Positions 11,974-21,962 of a DNA stretch of 64,000 nucleotides are shown in pieces. The translations under genes and the position numbers were made by a program. Every line of letters begins with the position of its first letter. The stretch's first letter is position 1. The DNA lies in the NCBI GenBank assembly GCA_000733355.1, contig JNVV01000001.1, positions 62,001-126,000 on the forward strand, in the 5' to 3' direction. The notes under the pieces are model-generated. The model saw nothing but the letters and a program-made list of their open reading frames with translations, did no database searches and had not been told where the DNA came from. The DNA is from Falciphora oryzae (Eukaryota > Ascomycota > Sordariomycetes > Magnaporthales > Magnaporthaceae).

Positions 11974-13084
11974 CTAACTATATCGTCCCTGTATTTGCGC
12001 GTTCTTGAAAATGGCCTCTTGGTCCGCCAGGGCTGTCCTGAAAGTCTCGGTATTCTGCGCAACACGGACCAAGTGGTGTCGGCACAACCTCCCGCTCTGG
12101 GCGTGGGGCAGTCCACACTCCCCGTAGCCCAGGTCGAGCTCGGTTTTGGACAGTTCACGCTCGGCGTGGGCCAGACCCATTGCCGTGGAGACGACATTCC
12201 GAATCTGGCGGCCGTTGAACAACTTCATCCGGCCCTCCTCCTTCACCCATTGCTTGCACTGACCGTAGCTCTCTACTAGCCCCTTTTTGTTCAGTTGGTC
12301 CAGGAATTCCATGAAGATTTGCTCTCGGTCCTCCTTGAGCAAATCGCCGTACTCGATGGCGATGTCTGGAACCAAGTCAGCAAGCTTGACCACTTCACTT
12401 ATTCCTAGAGTGGACTGCTTACGAATGCGGCTCTGGACAGCAATATCGAATGATTTGAGGCGATTTGTGGTGAGAATCAGAATGCCGTCGTAGTATTCTA
12501 GGATTCGTAGTAGGACTATGAAAAGATAGCAGGTCAGTGAAACACATCGCCATGGTCGCTGCCAGAAGAAGGTCGGCTTACCCGAAACCATCGTGTTGCG
12601 TTCCACCGACCCGCGTGTATCCCGGGCCTCTAAGAACACGTCTGCCTCATCGCTAGGCAAAGGTCAGCAGTGGCCTCCTGGACGGTTAAAAATACGAACC
12701 AACTGGGGGCTTACAATAGGAGCACAGCTTGCCACAAGCCTGCGAGAGCAAAAATCCTCTGCAAATTGGCCTCGACTCTTGTGCTTCTGGTGCCGATGTC
12801 GGAAACACCAATGCTGAGTAGCGGCTTCCCAGCCAAAGAGGCCACGCTTTCGGCAGTGAGTGTTTTCCCAACGCCAGGGACACCTGGCATCATCGCGTCA
12901 GTGTGTTGGACGAGAACCAGCTGGTAGATTGTATGTAATCTCACCCCAGAGCAAGATCACCAAGCCTTTCCCTTTGCCAGGGATGTAGTCCATGATGTTC
13001 GCCTCTCCGTGTGCCTTCACAGACTTGCTGATAAGTTCCTTGTGCTCCGGCCTCAGAATAAGCTTGTCCTTGAAATTCTGAGTA
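11974..13084 (-). pseudogene. AAA ATPase, C-terminal half (gene split by transposons)
   Basis: Exons read on the minus strand give LVILLW, then Walker A GVPGVGKTLTAES, the conserved GKPLLSIGVSDIG, Walker B AVLLFDEADVFLEAR, RNTMVS joined to VLLRILEYYDG, sensor ILILTTNR, and a C-terminal helical region ending at TAG 11976-11974. Three introns are needed and all fit: GTGAGA..CCAG before Walker A, GTAAGC..CTAG before DEAD, and GTAAGC..ATAG before the LRILEYYDG block. This is the AAA domain of the fungal family that carries an N-terminal DUF7025 domain. Its missing N-terminal half lies at 21963-23265 on the same strand. Coding sequence stops at an AG next to a pogo end near 13085, so the gene cannot be expressed whole. 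The C-terminal ATPase part itself shows no stop. Confidence 0.85.
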
Positions 13085-14035
13085 AGTCAGAACACCCCAT
13101 AACCGCGCACCCCCATGACCGCGCACGAGCGTACCTCCACTACCAGTGCAACGCGCACACAATTTATTTCCACCGTTCGATCAATTTTCATCCGTTTGAT
13201 CTAGTTTTTGGTGCATTTTGTAGGCGGGAAAATGGCCGTTCGTTATACAGAAGAAAATATCAATGAAGCTTTCGATTTACTCCGCCGGGGGTGGTCAATC
13301 CGTGGTGCCGCCCGGGAAATGGCGATCCCGGAGTCCACCCTCCGGGGCCGGGTTCACGGCGCGGAAGCTATCCGGCAAGCAAAAGAACCACGGCAACGGC
13401 TTTCCGGTGTACAAAAGAAGCATTTAGCTACTTGGGTACGCCTGCAAGCCGCTTTGGGGCTTCCTCCAACGCACGGAGAGTTACGCTATTACGCGCAAAA
13501 AATCCTCAAAGCCGCCAGCGACTCTACGCCTTTGGGGAAACGTTGGCCGGCGGCTTTTTTGCAGCGGCATCCGGAAATCCAAATCCACAAAGGCCGGGGT
13601 ATGGAAAGGGAACGCGTTAACGGGGCTACAACGGCCGTAATTAAAAAGTGGTGGCACCGCCTCGAAATACCGGAAATCAAAAAGATTCCTCCCCAATACC
13701 GCTGGAACGTCGACAAGGGCGGCCTCCAAAAGGGCCGCACGGGCAACGGCCTCGTTTTAGGTGTTTCGGGCACCCGGCCGTTGCAAAAAAAAAAGCCGGG
13801 GAAACGCACTTGGACTTCCTTTATCGAATACATTTCCGCCACGGGGGTAAAGCTTCGGCCGCTTATTATATTTAAAGGAAAATACGTGCAGGACCAATGG
13901 TTTCCCGAAAAAAAACGGCCAATTTAACGACTGGGAGTTCACCTGTACGGATAACAGGTGGACTACGGACCGCACCGGCGTTAAGTGGCTCGAAAAGATC
14001 TACCTCCTGGCCACCCGCCCCGTGTTACGGCCAGA
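13085..14035 (+). mobile_element. Pogo-type DNA transposon, truncated (pogo-1)
   Basis: The left end has two near-identical sites, CCCATAACCGCGCAC and CCCATGACCGCGCAC, about 17 bp apart. A transposase frame follows (ATG 13208 or the in-frame ATG 13232). Residues near the start form an HTH-psq domain (SIRGAAREMAIPESTLRGRV), followed by a CENP-B type HTH (THGELRYYAQKI..GKRWPAAFLQRHP) and the start of DDE_1. The first catalytic block reads NVDKGG where NxDExG is usual. The frame stops at 13927; a shifted frame continues with DRTGVKWLEKIYLLATRP and then breaks off near 14035, so the second and third catalytic residues are missing. It is a dead copy sitting exactly at the left break of the AAA gene. 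Confidence 0.8.
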
Positions 14036-14299
14036 CTAATGGAGGCACGCTAGCCTTGCATTAGCGCTATGAACGAAGATTCTACACTGAAGAGAAAGGA
14101 AAGGAAATAGCGCTGGTCGCGCCGGCGCGACACGCGCTTAAAATTGTTACGATTTGTGTGGCTTATGCGCTTCGCCTGCCCCACAAATGTAGCGGTGCCA
14201 CTGGACGTATGGCCTGTAGCGGGACCGTTACACTACCCCCTCCCAAACCTCGTATCGCGAATGCCACAAACGGTGCGAGCTGGCAGTCAGTTATAGCGT

Positions 14300-17200
14300 A
14301 CCAACTTGCTCCGTTTCCTTGTCGTAGCTTTAACCGGCACGTTGTCGTCAAGATAATTTGGGTCAAAACGGTTTTCGGCTGCTGCGCGCATCCATTCTGC
14401 CAATCGTTTCGGTAAGCCATTTGCCTTTGGATATAACTTATAAAAGTTATTTAAGGCTATTGGAAAGTTTTTAAAGTTCGCGGCGGGATACTAAGTGTTA
14501 TTTAGGTCGTAACCCCGCCAGGCTGCTTGGTATTGTAATTGGCGTCGTAACACACGTAAGCGTTTTATTCGTTCGATTTCGAATTCGGCCTTTCCGTCGA
14601 CGTCTTTTAGCGGAAGCGGAGTCTAATACTACTAAGGTAACGGGTTTGTAAATGCCTTACAGAAGCGGTCGGCGTAGAATAGGTTTTTAATTTTGTAATT
14701 GCCGGGTAAATCGAAAATATAGCTGTGCCCTTTCACTTTAAGGATGCGGAAAGGTTTTGCGAACGGTAAATTTAACCGGGCCGTCGGAGCGGCCGTTAAA
14801 AAGCCCTTTTTTTTAAGGAATACCAGGTCGTTGACGTTGAAATCCACCGGCCTGCGTTTTTTGTTCGCCTGGTTCTTTTGCCGTTTTTGTGCAGCTGTCG
14901 CGCGTTGCTTTGCCAAATTTTAGACCCTTTTAATACGTTTAACGAAGTTGTATGCACGTTTGTTTAGGTTAAAGCTATCGGTTGATACGTCGAAATTAAA
15001 CGAAAAGGGGTTTTTCGTATCCTTGCCTATTATTACCCAAATCGGAGCCATACCGATCGTTAAATGCCACGATAAGTTGTGGGCAAAATCCAACGCGGGA
15101 ATATGATTGCTTTAGTCCGATTGGTATTTGTTAACGTAAAAGCGTAGCTTTAAATCCAGCTTTTAGTTGGTAATTTTTACGGCACCTTGCGTTTGCGGAT
15201 GGAAAGTTGAGCCGTAACGATGTTTGGTGCTTGTTAAAGAGTTGATTTTTGCTATGAATTTCGAGATGAATGGTCCTGCGTTGTCGCTAATCCAAACGAA
15301 CGGGATATTAAAGAAACGGTAAAGGTAGCGATAGTACCGCGTTGCTAATACTTCGGCCGTATCGGATTTTTTTTTTTGCAATCGTAACGATAATGCGATT
15401 GAATTTGCAGATGAATACCTAGATATAATTATACCTTCGCTCGTTTTGCGGTATGTTTTTGCCGTTTATTACCATTTGGTCCCAAACATTTGACGGGATT
15501 GGCAATGGATAAAGTAAACCGGGTGTTTTGTTTCGGGGTACTTTATTGCGCCGGCAGTTGTAACAGTTGCGGATATAGCGTCGGATGTCGACCTTTATAT
15601 CCGACTACCAGTAGTTTTTTTATACCGTTTTAATGGTTTTATTCTGTGTAACACCCCACACAGAACCATGGCCAGCAGCCGCAGGGGACGCCACCGGTGA
15701 CCACAAGGGAGGCCTCCGGGTGGTAGCCGGAGGGGCGCAAGCCCTGACGGATGTGCGGATCAGGAGAGTTTAACTTTGCGACACGCGCGCCGATCAGCCC
15801 CCGCAGATCAGCCCGGCCCGGAACCTTAAAAGGAACGAAACACATCCGGCTCCGACGGACGCCGCGGAGGAGGCAGTGTGCCGATAACAACCGAAAGGCA
15901 GGCCCCGACGGACGCCACGGAGGAGGAGACGCGCCGACGACAGCCGAAGGACGCCCGGAGGGTCAGAGCATAAGGAGGGCCCGAGAGACCCCCTGTGAAG
16001 GAGGTTAGGAGGGCAAGCAATCGTTTTTCTGTTTCTACCAACACCATAGACTTGTTGAGCCTTGACGAATACGACTGTTGAGCTGTTGAACCTCTGAGAT
16101 CTCCTTGCGAGAACCCCCCTTTTCCAGGCCTGACACTGCTGTAGCTAGCTATAGTAGGGCCAAGGCCTGTTACAAAGTTGCAAAATCTAATAAAAATTTG
16201 GATATTTTTGTACGTGCGAAGTGGGTGGTTAATCCATTCGCGAACGACCTGGACACGCGCAGGGTCCATTTTAAGCCTTTCGGTATTAACGATAAAACCT
16301 AGGAACTCAAGTTCCTATTGGAAAAAGGTGCATTTTTTCGGGTTGGCGTAAAACTCGAAAGCGCGAAATCGATTTAGGACTAACTTTAGGTGGTGCTGGT
16401 ATTCCTTTTCGCTATTGGAATAAATAAAGATATCGTCCAAATAAACGATAACGAAATCGTCCATTAAGCTTCGCAAAGCCCGGTTGATATAGCTTTAAAA
16501 CGATACTAAAGCGTTAGTAAGCCCGAAAGGTAGCACGAGGTACTTGTAATGCCCGTATTTGGTACGGAACGCGGTTTTCCACTCGTCGCCTTTTTTAATG
16601 CGAAATCGATAATAAGCGTTAACGAGGTCGATTTTGGAAAAGCATTTGGCACCGTTTAACCGGTCGAGCATTTCCCCAATAAATAAAAGGAGTGCTTTGT
16701 TTTTAATAGTAATATCGTTTAGCCCTCGGTAATCGACGCATAAGCGTAACGTGCTATCCTTTTTAGGGACAAAAATAACAGGTGCTTTTGCGGGTAATTG
16801 CGATTTGCGGATGATGCTTTGTGCGAAGGCATTAGCGAAGTACTCCCGGAACGCTTCGGATTCGGCGGGAGATAAGTAATAGATTTGCTTTTACGGGGGC
16901 TCCTTACCCGGGATCAAATCGATGGCGTGGTTACCGTGGCTATGCTTCGGAAGCATTTTTCCCTTGCGGACGTCGAATACGTCGGAATGGCTTTTTCGGA
17001 AGCTTATAGGGACGTTTTTTAAATCCAGCGGTTCGTTCGGAAGGTCCTCAAACGAATCGTCCTTTTTGGGGACGATAAAAGGGTTAAAGCGAATAAAACA
17101 AACAAATATACGATTTTTTACTTAGAGTTTTTTTCGGAATTAATGTGCGGATAGTTGATAAATACGCGGGCGTTGGTTGAAACGCCAAGTTCTTTCGGCT

Positions 17201-17450
17201 GGGTAAAGGTCCATAGCCAGTTCCTGCATTAATGGTATGCCTACGAAGATGGGGGCGTTTGTTAGGTTCCGATTAATGGCAAAAAACGGCCGGATAATTT
17301 CTACCGGGGTGCCGTACTAGTTACAAAAGCTTAGGCGTAGGTGATAAACACCGTAGGTCCTTACACTTTAGTTACTTGCAGCGGCTAAAATAAAAGACTA
17401 GTGGTCGTGCTTGGGACGGTTGCAAAGCTAATATCCCAAAAATTTGCAAA
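14300..17450 (-). pseudogene. Gypsy A pol: RT, integrase, chromodomain; interrupted
   Basis: Reverse transcriptase is clear: YLDDIFIYS is intact (near 16447-16427) and the thumb reads MDPARVQVVREW. It breaks after FIRFCNF at 16175, where an LTR of opposite orientation sits (15647-16174). Beyond it the frame resumes in the integrase zinc-binding region (C-x2-C near 15570), then the core with WISDNAGPFIS (15381-15163; usual SDRGxQF) and the C-terminal domain (14916-14632). The RNase H region that should lie between is absent. A tail reading RGYDLNNT then YPAANF is chromodomain-like. Several in-frame stops make the ORF dead. Confidence 0.8.
15647..16174 (+). repeat. Single LTR inside gypsy A, opposite orientation
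   Basis: It starts TGTAACACCCC and ends GGCCTGTTACA (528 bp). Its 3' part is recognisably related to the 5' LTR of gypsy A (AAGCAATCGTTT; GAACCTCTGAGATCTCC versus GAACCTTTGAGATCTCC). No clean 5-bp target duplication is visible, and the flanks are different pol domains, so a deletion accompanied or followed its arrival. It holds an internal duplication around CCGACGGACGCC (near 15854 and 15907). Confidence 0.7.
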
Positions 17451-17699
17451 AGGTAATAGAAACTGTATTCACTTCGGCGAACGTGTTTAAGCCGATTTCG
17501 ACCCTAACTTTTGGACCGCCGTTGGGAGCGCTAACGGTCCCTTTAGTAACGAGCGCAGGGGCTGTGCGAAGCTGGTCGTTACGGAATACCGGTGCGGGGA
17601 TAACCGGGTTCCCTTTTAGTTTTTTTAGCGCTTGTCGCTTAGCTCCTTTCCGTCCTCCTCCCCCTTTTTGCGCTTTAAAAAATTAACTTTAGCTTTTCC

Positions 17700-18995
17700 G
17701 TCCGGAAAGGGCTCGCTGTCCTTAGTTGGGGGCTTGGTAGCGGAAAAGGAGCTTTTGCAATCTTTCGTTATATAGTTGGGTTTGCCACATTTTATACATG
17801 CGTTTTTATCCTAACGTTGTTAGCGTTTAGTGGGTGAAAGTGTCGTGCGTTCGTTGCCTTTATTAGGACGTTAGTCGCGCCCTTCCTGCTTGTTTCGGGG
17901 TTTATACTTCCCGTCCTTATCTTTATTCGATTCCTTTTGGTCCTTTTAATTGGAGGATTTTTGGGGATCCTTTTTCTCGTCGTACGGGGCGCGGGCACCC
18001 GTACTTAGGGTATCCTAAAAGATTTGAGCTGTAGCGATAAGGTCCTCCAAGGTTTTTGCTTTGTGGTGCATTCCACGGGTGATTTGGACTTTTAAAGCGG
18101 GGATTAAACGGACCACGTAGCCGTTAATATTTGCTGTTTGTTTTGCCTCGCCGCATACGCGTTGGTACCGTGTTGCGAAAACACCGGGGTCCTCGTTATT
18201 TTTTTGCATAAGTTGTTGCAAATCGTTGGTGGCCCGAAGGAGTGAAGAATCTTTTCGCAATGTGGTATTACGGAGCTATCGCATGAATTTGCGCCAATGT
18301 AGGCTTAAAATGGGGTTGGCTTTACGCGAACCGTTATAGGCGGAGTTGAGGTCGCTATTGAAGGTTCCGATAGCGGCTGCGATGCGTGATTTGGCCGTAG
18401 TGAAGCCGTTAAGGTTAGCTTCGAAGGTGAGGTCGAGTTTGCTTTCCTAATGGTCAAAGTCCTATATTAAGTTTGGAAGTTTTAGTTCGGGCATTTTTTA
18501 TAGGATTTTGTAGCTGCCTTTGTCCTTTTCGTACGAAGGAAAGGTATCGTTTTCCTCGTCGTCGTCCCTAACTAGGGAGTGGTGTGATGGTGCCCGGGGT
18601 GCTAACTAGTTAGCAGGTCCTCCTAACGGGCGGTTGATTTTTTAGCTATGCTGCTAAAAGGTCGAAGCTCGAGAACGAGGCTGAGGCTGGGGCTGAGGGT
18701 GATCCGGATCGTCCGAATCGTTTGGGAGGCTAAAGGCCTCGCGCATTGCCTTCCGTTCGATTAGGGCTTTTTGGAATTGTGATAGGATTTTAGTGGGAAC
18801 GTAATTACGTGAAACGTAGTAGGCGAGCTGGGAACGGGTGTAGGAAGCAACGCTGTAGATGCTAAACTCGGGGTAACCTTTAGGGTTGTTAGGGGTAGGT
18901 TGTTCGCGTTTTAGGGGCAGGGTGGATAACTTTGTCCTTGGATCCTCGTCCCGTCCGGCGTCGTTAACTTCGATAAAGTCGCCAAAGTCGGACAT
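17700..18995 (-). pseudogene. Gypsy A gag remnant
   Basis: The ATG at 18995 opens a 113-codon frame (MSDFGDFIEV..), broken by a stop at 18656-18654. Further frames (18260-18015, 17998-17792) continue the capsid-like and basic regions. A CCHC knuckle near 17790-17750 reads CIKCGKPNYITKDC, with Tyr in place of the zinc-binding His, the change expected from C-to-T mutation of a His codon. The polypeptide would bind the element's RNA in virus-like particles if intact. Confidence 0.7.
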
Positions 18996-19039
18996 GGTGC
19001 TTGATGAATGCTAAAGGTTTAAGCAAAGGAAGCAATCGA

Positions 19040-19554
19040 GTTGTAACAAACGGCGGCCTTTTTAGGGAAGGGAGGATACGTTTAAAAGGAAAAAGGGAGA
19101 TCTCAAAGGTTCAGCAACTTAACAGTCTGGTTTGTGCAAAGCTTGACAAGCTAATGATGACAAGAAATAAGAAACGATTGCTTGGCCTTCGAATTCCTTT
19201 TATAGGGGGTCCTGCAGGCCCTTTTTATGCACAGCCTCCTAGCTACCCCTCGGCTGCCGTCGGCAAAGTTTCCTCTTCCATAATGCCCGTCCGGGCTGGT
19301 TGTGCTTTAGTGCGTTATGGTTTGGAACAACATGCCACTAACCCTTTGGTTTAAAACAACATGCTACTGATCCTCTGGTTTGGAATAACATGCCATTAAT
19401 CCTTTGGTTTAGAATAACATGCCACTGACCTCCTGGTTTGGAACAACATGCCACTTTAGCGTACGCCCTTTTGGCCACTACCGGAGTCCCCCTTTAAGGC
19501 TACCGGTAGCGGTCCTTAGGGCTGCTGATCGTGGCTGCGGATCGGGGTGTTACA
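19040..19554 (-). repeat. 5' LTR of gypsy A
   Basis: Read on the minus strand it starts TGTAACACCCCGATC at 19554 and ends GTTTGTTACA at 19040 (515 bp). A TATA box (CCCCTATAAAAGG) lies near 19211-19198. The LTR contains the 29-bp tandem array at 19318-19462. Confidence 0.75.
19318..19462. repeat. 29-bp tandem repeat, five copies
   Basis: TGGTTT starts at 19318, 19347, 19376, 19405 and 19434, exactly 29 bp apart. Each unit contains a version of AACATGCCACTAA. Units differ mainly by transitions. The array is in the LTR upstream of the TATA box (minus-strand sense), where an enhancer-like role is possible but unproven. Confidence 0.9.
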
Positions 19555-20185
19555 ATAAGCCTCTTTAACCGTACTAAAAACCGCTAAATCGAAAAGCTAA
19601 AGGACGTAAAAGCTGTAAGCGGGCAAATAAACGAGCTAAACGTTGTTGGATACACAAAGGTACATAAAGTCCTTTGTTGCGTGAGATCCGTGGCCGTTTA
19701 GGACCAAAAGCTGGCGATTTCCGGGGGTGGCCGGCACCGTATTCGGGAGGAAGATATCCTTAAGCCACTTTACACCCGTTTTATCGTTTGTTTACCCCTT
19801 TTGTGTTGCGTGGAATCTTTAAGGCTTGAATCTTTTTTGATCCTCCAAAGGAAACCATTGCTTTTGTATTAATAAACCTTTGAAAATAACGAGGGGGTCG
19901 AGCGCTTTTCCGGTAGCTAAAATGCATTCGATAATAGTCATCCAACCTCGCGTACCGAAGGCTTTTTTTTGCAACGGCTTGCAGCCCCTAATACCCAAAA
20001 CGAGGCCGTTGGATCCGAGGCCCTCCATAAGCCCGCACTCGTCGAAATTGTATCTGTTTTCCGGCTTAATAGCTTTAACGGCAAGCACCTCCAAACGAAG
20101 CCACCACGCCCGGATTACCTCCGTTAAGGCGCCGTTAACGCATGCGTTTTCTATGCGCCGGGCTCTCTAGGTTTTAAGGATCGGG

Positions 20186-20471
20186 TGTCACACGGAAGAA
20201 CCTGTGGACTCACCTAATCGGCCCCACAGAAGGTCCGGGAACCGGTATAGGTGCCCAACGGCCCCGAGGCCCAAAAGGCCGAAGGCCGGAAGGGCAGTGT
20301 GAATCATGTACTTAATACTTCGCACGGATCACAGGGTGGTTTATATAAACCCTGCCATCTCCTATGTCCTCCATGAAAGATTCCTTCTTCCTCAAACATC
20401 TTTTGAGCCCATAGAAAGATTATCTGCAATATAGAGATCCTTCTCCAAGCCGTCTTTGACCCCTTGTTACA
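20186..20471 (+). repeat. Solo LTR inside pogo-2 transposase, TCGGG duplication
   Basis: The 286-bp unit starts TGTCACACGG and ends CCTTGTTACA. TCGGG occurs immediately before (20181-20185) and after (20472-20476), a perfect 5-bp target duplication. Removing the LTR plus one copy restores the transposase frame between ..FLARYP and PILKT.. . The palindrome GGTTTATATAAACC holds the likely TATA box. Other copies lie at 41274, 58470 and 63859. Confidence 0.95.
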
Positions 20472-20784
20472 TCGGGTATCTGGCCAGAAAACGAGCCACC
20501 CAACGCTTCCCGAGGGCTTGAGGGTCGCCGCTTTGTTCGAAGGTACGGCTAGCGATATAGCGCAACTCTCCGTAGGTCGGAAAGTACCCTAAAGCGATCT
20601 AAACGAGCACCCAATCAGCCAAAAAGAGCTCTTGGGAAGGGTCAACGCGTTAACGGTGCGCTTATGCACGGCAAAAGGGCAGGCCGCCTCCAATCCGGCG
20701 CCGGAAGGTAAACCTCGGGATACCCCATGTTTTCGAGGCCGACTTAACAAAAGCGCCGGCACGCACGCCCTCGAGGGCGCACGC

Positions 20785-21877
20785 CACCTTCCCTCGAAAA
20801 AATCTTCCCATCGGACCCACTGTTAGTGGCCGCTAGGGAAGCCCGGCCATTTTGGTGTACGCGCCACCAAAGTGAGTCGGGCACCACAACAGGTTCTAAC
20901 AGGCCATTTGGCCTTGTTTGAACCGCGTTCTCTGTCTCCTTTCAACAACGACGACGGCAACGCAACTGGGCCAAAGGTGCAGAAAATGCTGGCAATGGTT
21001 GGGGTCCCTATTGCCAGCTTGGGAAGGTCCTGCACTTGCAGCCCAGGGCGCGCGCCTCGCGCGCGCCGAAACCTTCGACAATCGGATCGCTCCAACCTCC
21101 GCGCATCACCAGACCGCCCTTTGACTTCCATCGCCCTCGCCTTGCGAACCTGCGAGCCGAACGATTCGAATGCACAAGAAGACTGCAGGCCGGCAAGCAG
21201 TTAGAACACATTGGACGAATAGCCGGCCCGGCCGCCGCCGTCCCCCGCCATTTTCGCGACTTCTCGTCCTCACCATCCTCGCGACTCCTCCTTGGTCGAC
21301 CGCATCCCAACGACACGCACGGCGCAAGTTTGGCCTGTTGCTTTAGCACGCATTTTGCCTGTTAAGCACGCACGCGTATTAATTGCTTTCAGCACGCGCT
21401 GTACGCGGATCTGTTTGCCAACCGTGTAGTTGTCGATACGCCCGGCACCACCTTTGGCAAACCGCGCAGCTTGTCGTTCGATACGCGACACTTAAGGAGC
21501 GCACCGGGTTGGACCTAGGCCCTCCAGCCCCAGAACCTTTCTTTCTTTGGCCGGGCCCATGAGGGGAGCGTAAGCGCGGCAGCCCCTCCGCCCGGCTTTT
21601 ATTTTCGGCACATTGCCGGCCGACTGCTTTTTCTACCACCAACAGCTGCGCTTACAGCGCCCCAGCGTTTACTCGCCCTACTGCCGATTGCCCGCTCACC
21701 AACAAGGAGCGCCGGAATGCGGCCCGAACTCCGTGTGCCTTCGGGTTCAAAACTTGTTAGCCGCCTCGATAGCAACATGTAGCCTAGTGTCAAGCTTAGG
21801 TAGCGCTAGCACGTCATATGCCCCTTGGGAGGCAGGGACTGGTAGATCCCGACTAGATGACGTTAAATATACTCCTC
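20785..21877. mobile_element. Unclassified 1.1 kb insert with 15-nt target duplication
   Basis: CTCGAGGGCGCACGC stands at 20770-20784 and identically at 21878-21892. Deleting one copy plus the sequence between them joins the pogo-2 transposase in frame (..IACALE then GVRAG..). The insert is GC-rich, rich in CpG, has no recognisable protein domain, no terminal inverted repeat and no poly-A. A tRNA-promoter-like box (GGTTCAAAACTTG, 21744-21756) is present. A 15-nt duplication is typical of target-primed (LINE/SINE) insertion, but the class is not clear. Confidence 0.7.
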
Positions 21878-21962
21878 CTCGAGGGCGCACGCGATCTCCG
21901 TTTCCGTATATTGCTTCATAAAGGGTCCGGCATCAAAATGCACCAGAAAAGAGGTCAAAGGA

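Larger units (their letters stand above)
14036..19554 (-). mobile_element. Ty3/gypsy chromovirus, decayed (gypsy A)
   Basis: On the minus strand the order is 5' LTR (19554-19040), gag with a zinc knuckle (18995 to about 17700), reverse transcriptase, integrase and a chromodomain-like tail (to about 14300). A purine run (GGGAGGGGGTAG) precedes TGTAACGG near 14237, where a 3' LTR would begin; that LTR is cut off near 14035 and its start does not match the 5' LTR closely. Stops are mostly TAG/TAA in place of Gln or Trp codons. The right LTR end is fused exactly to pogo-2 transposase sequence at 19555, so this element inserted into pogo-2. Confidence 0.85.
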
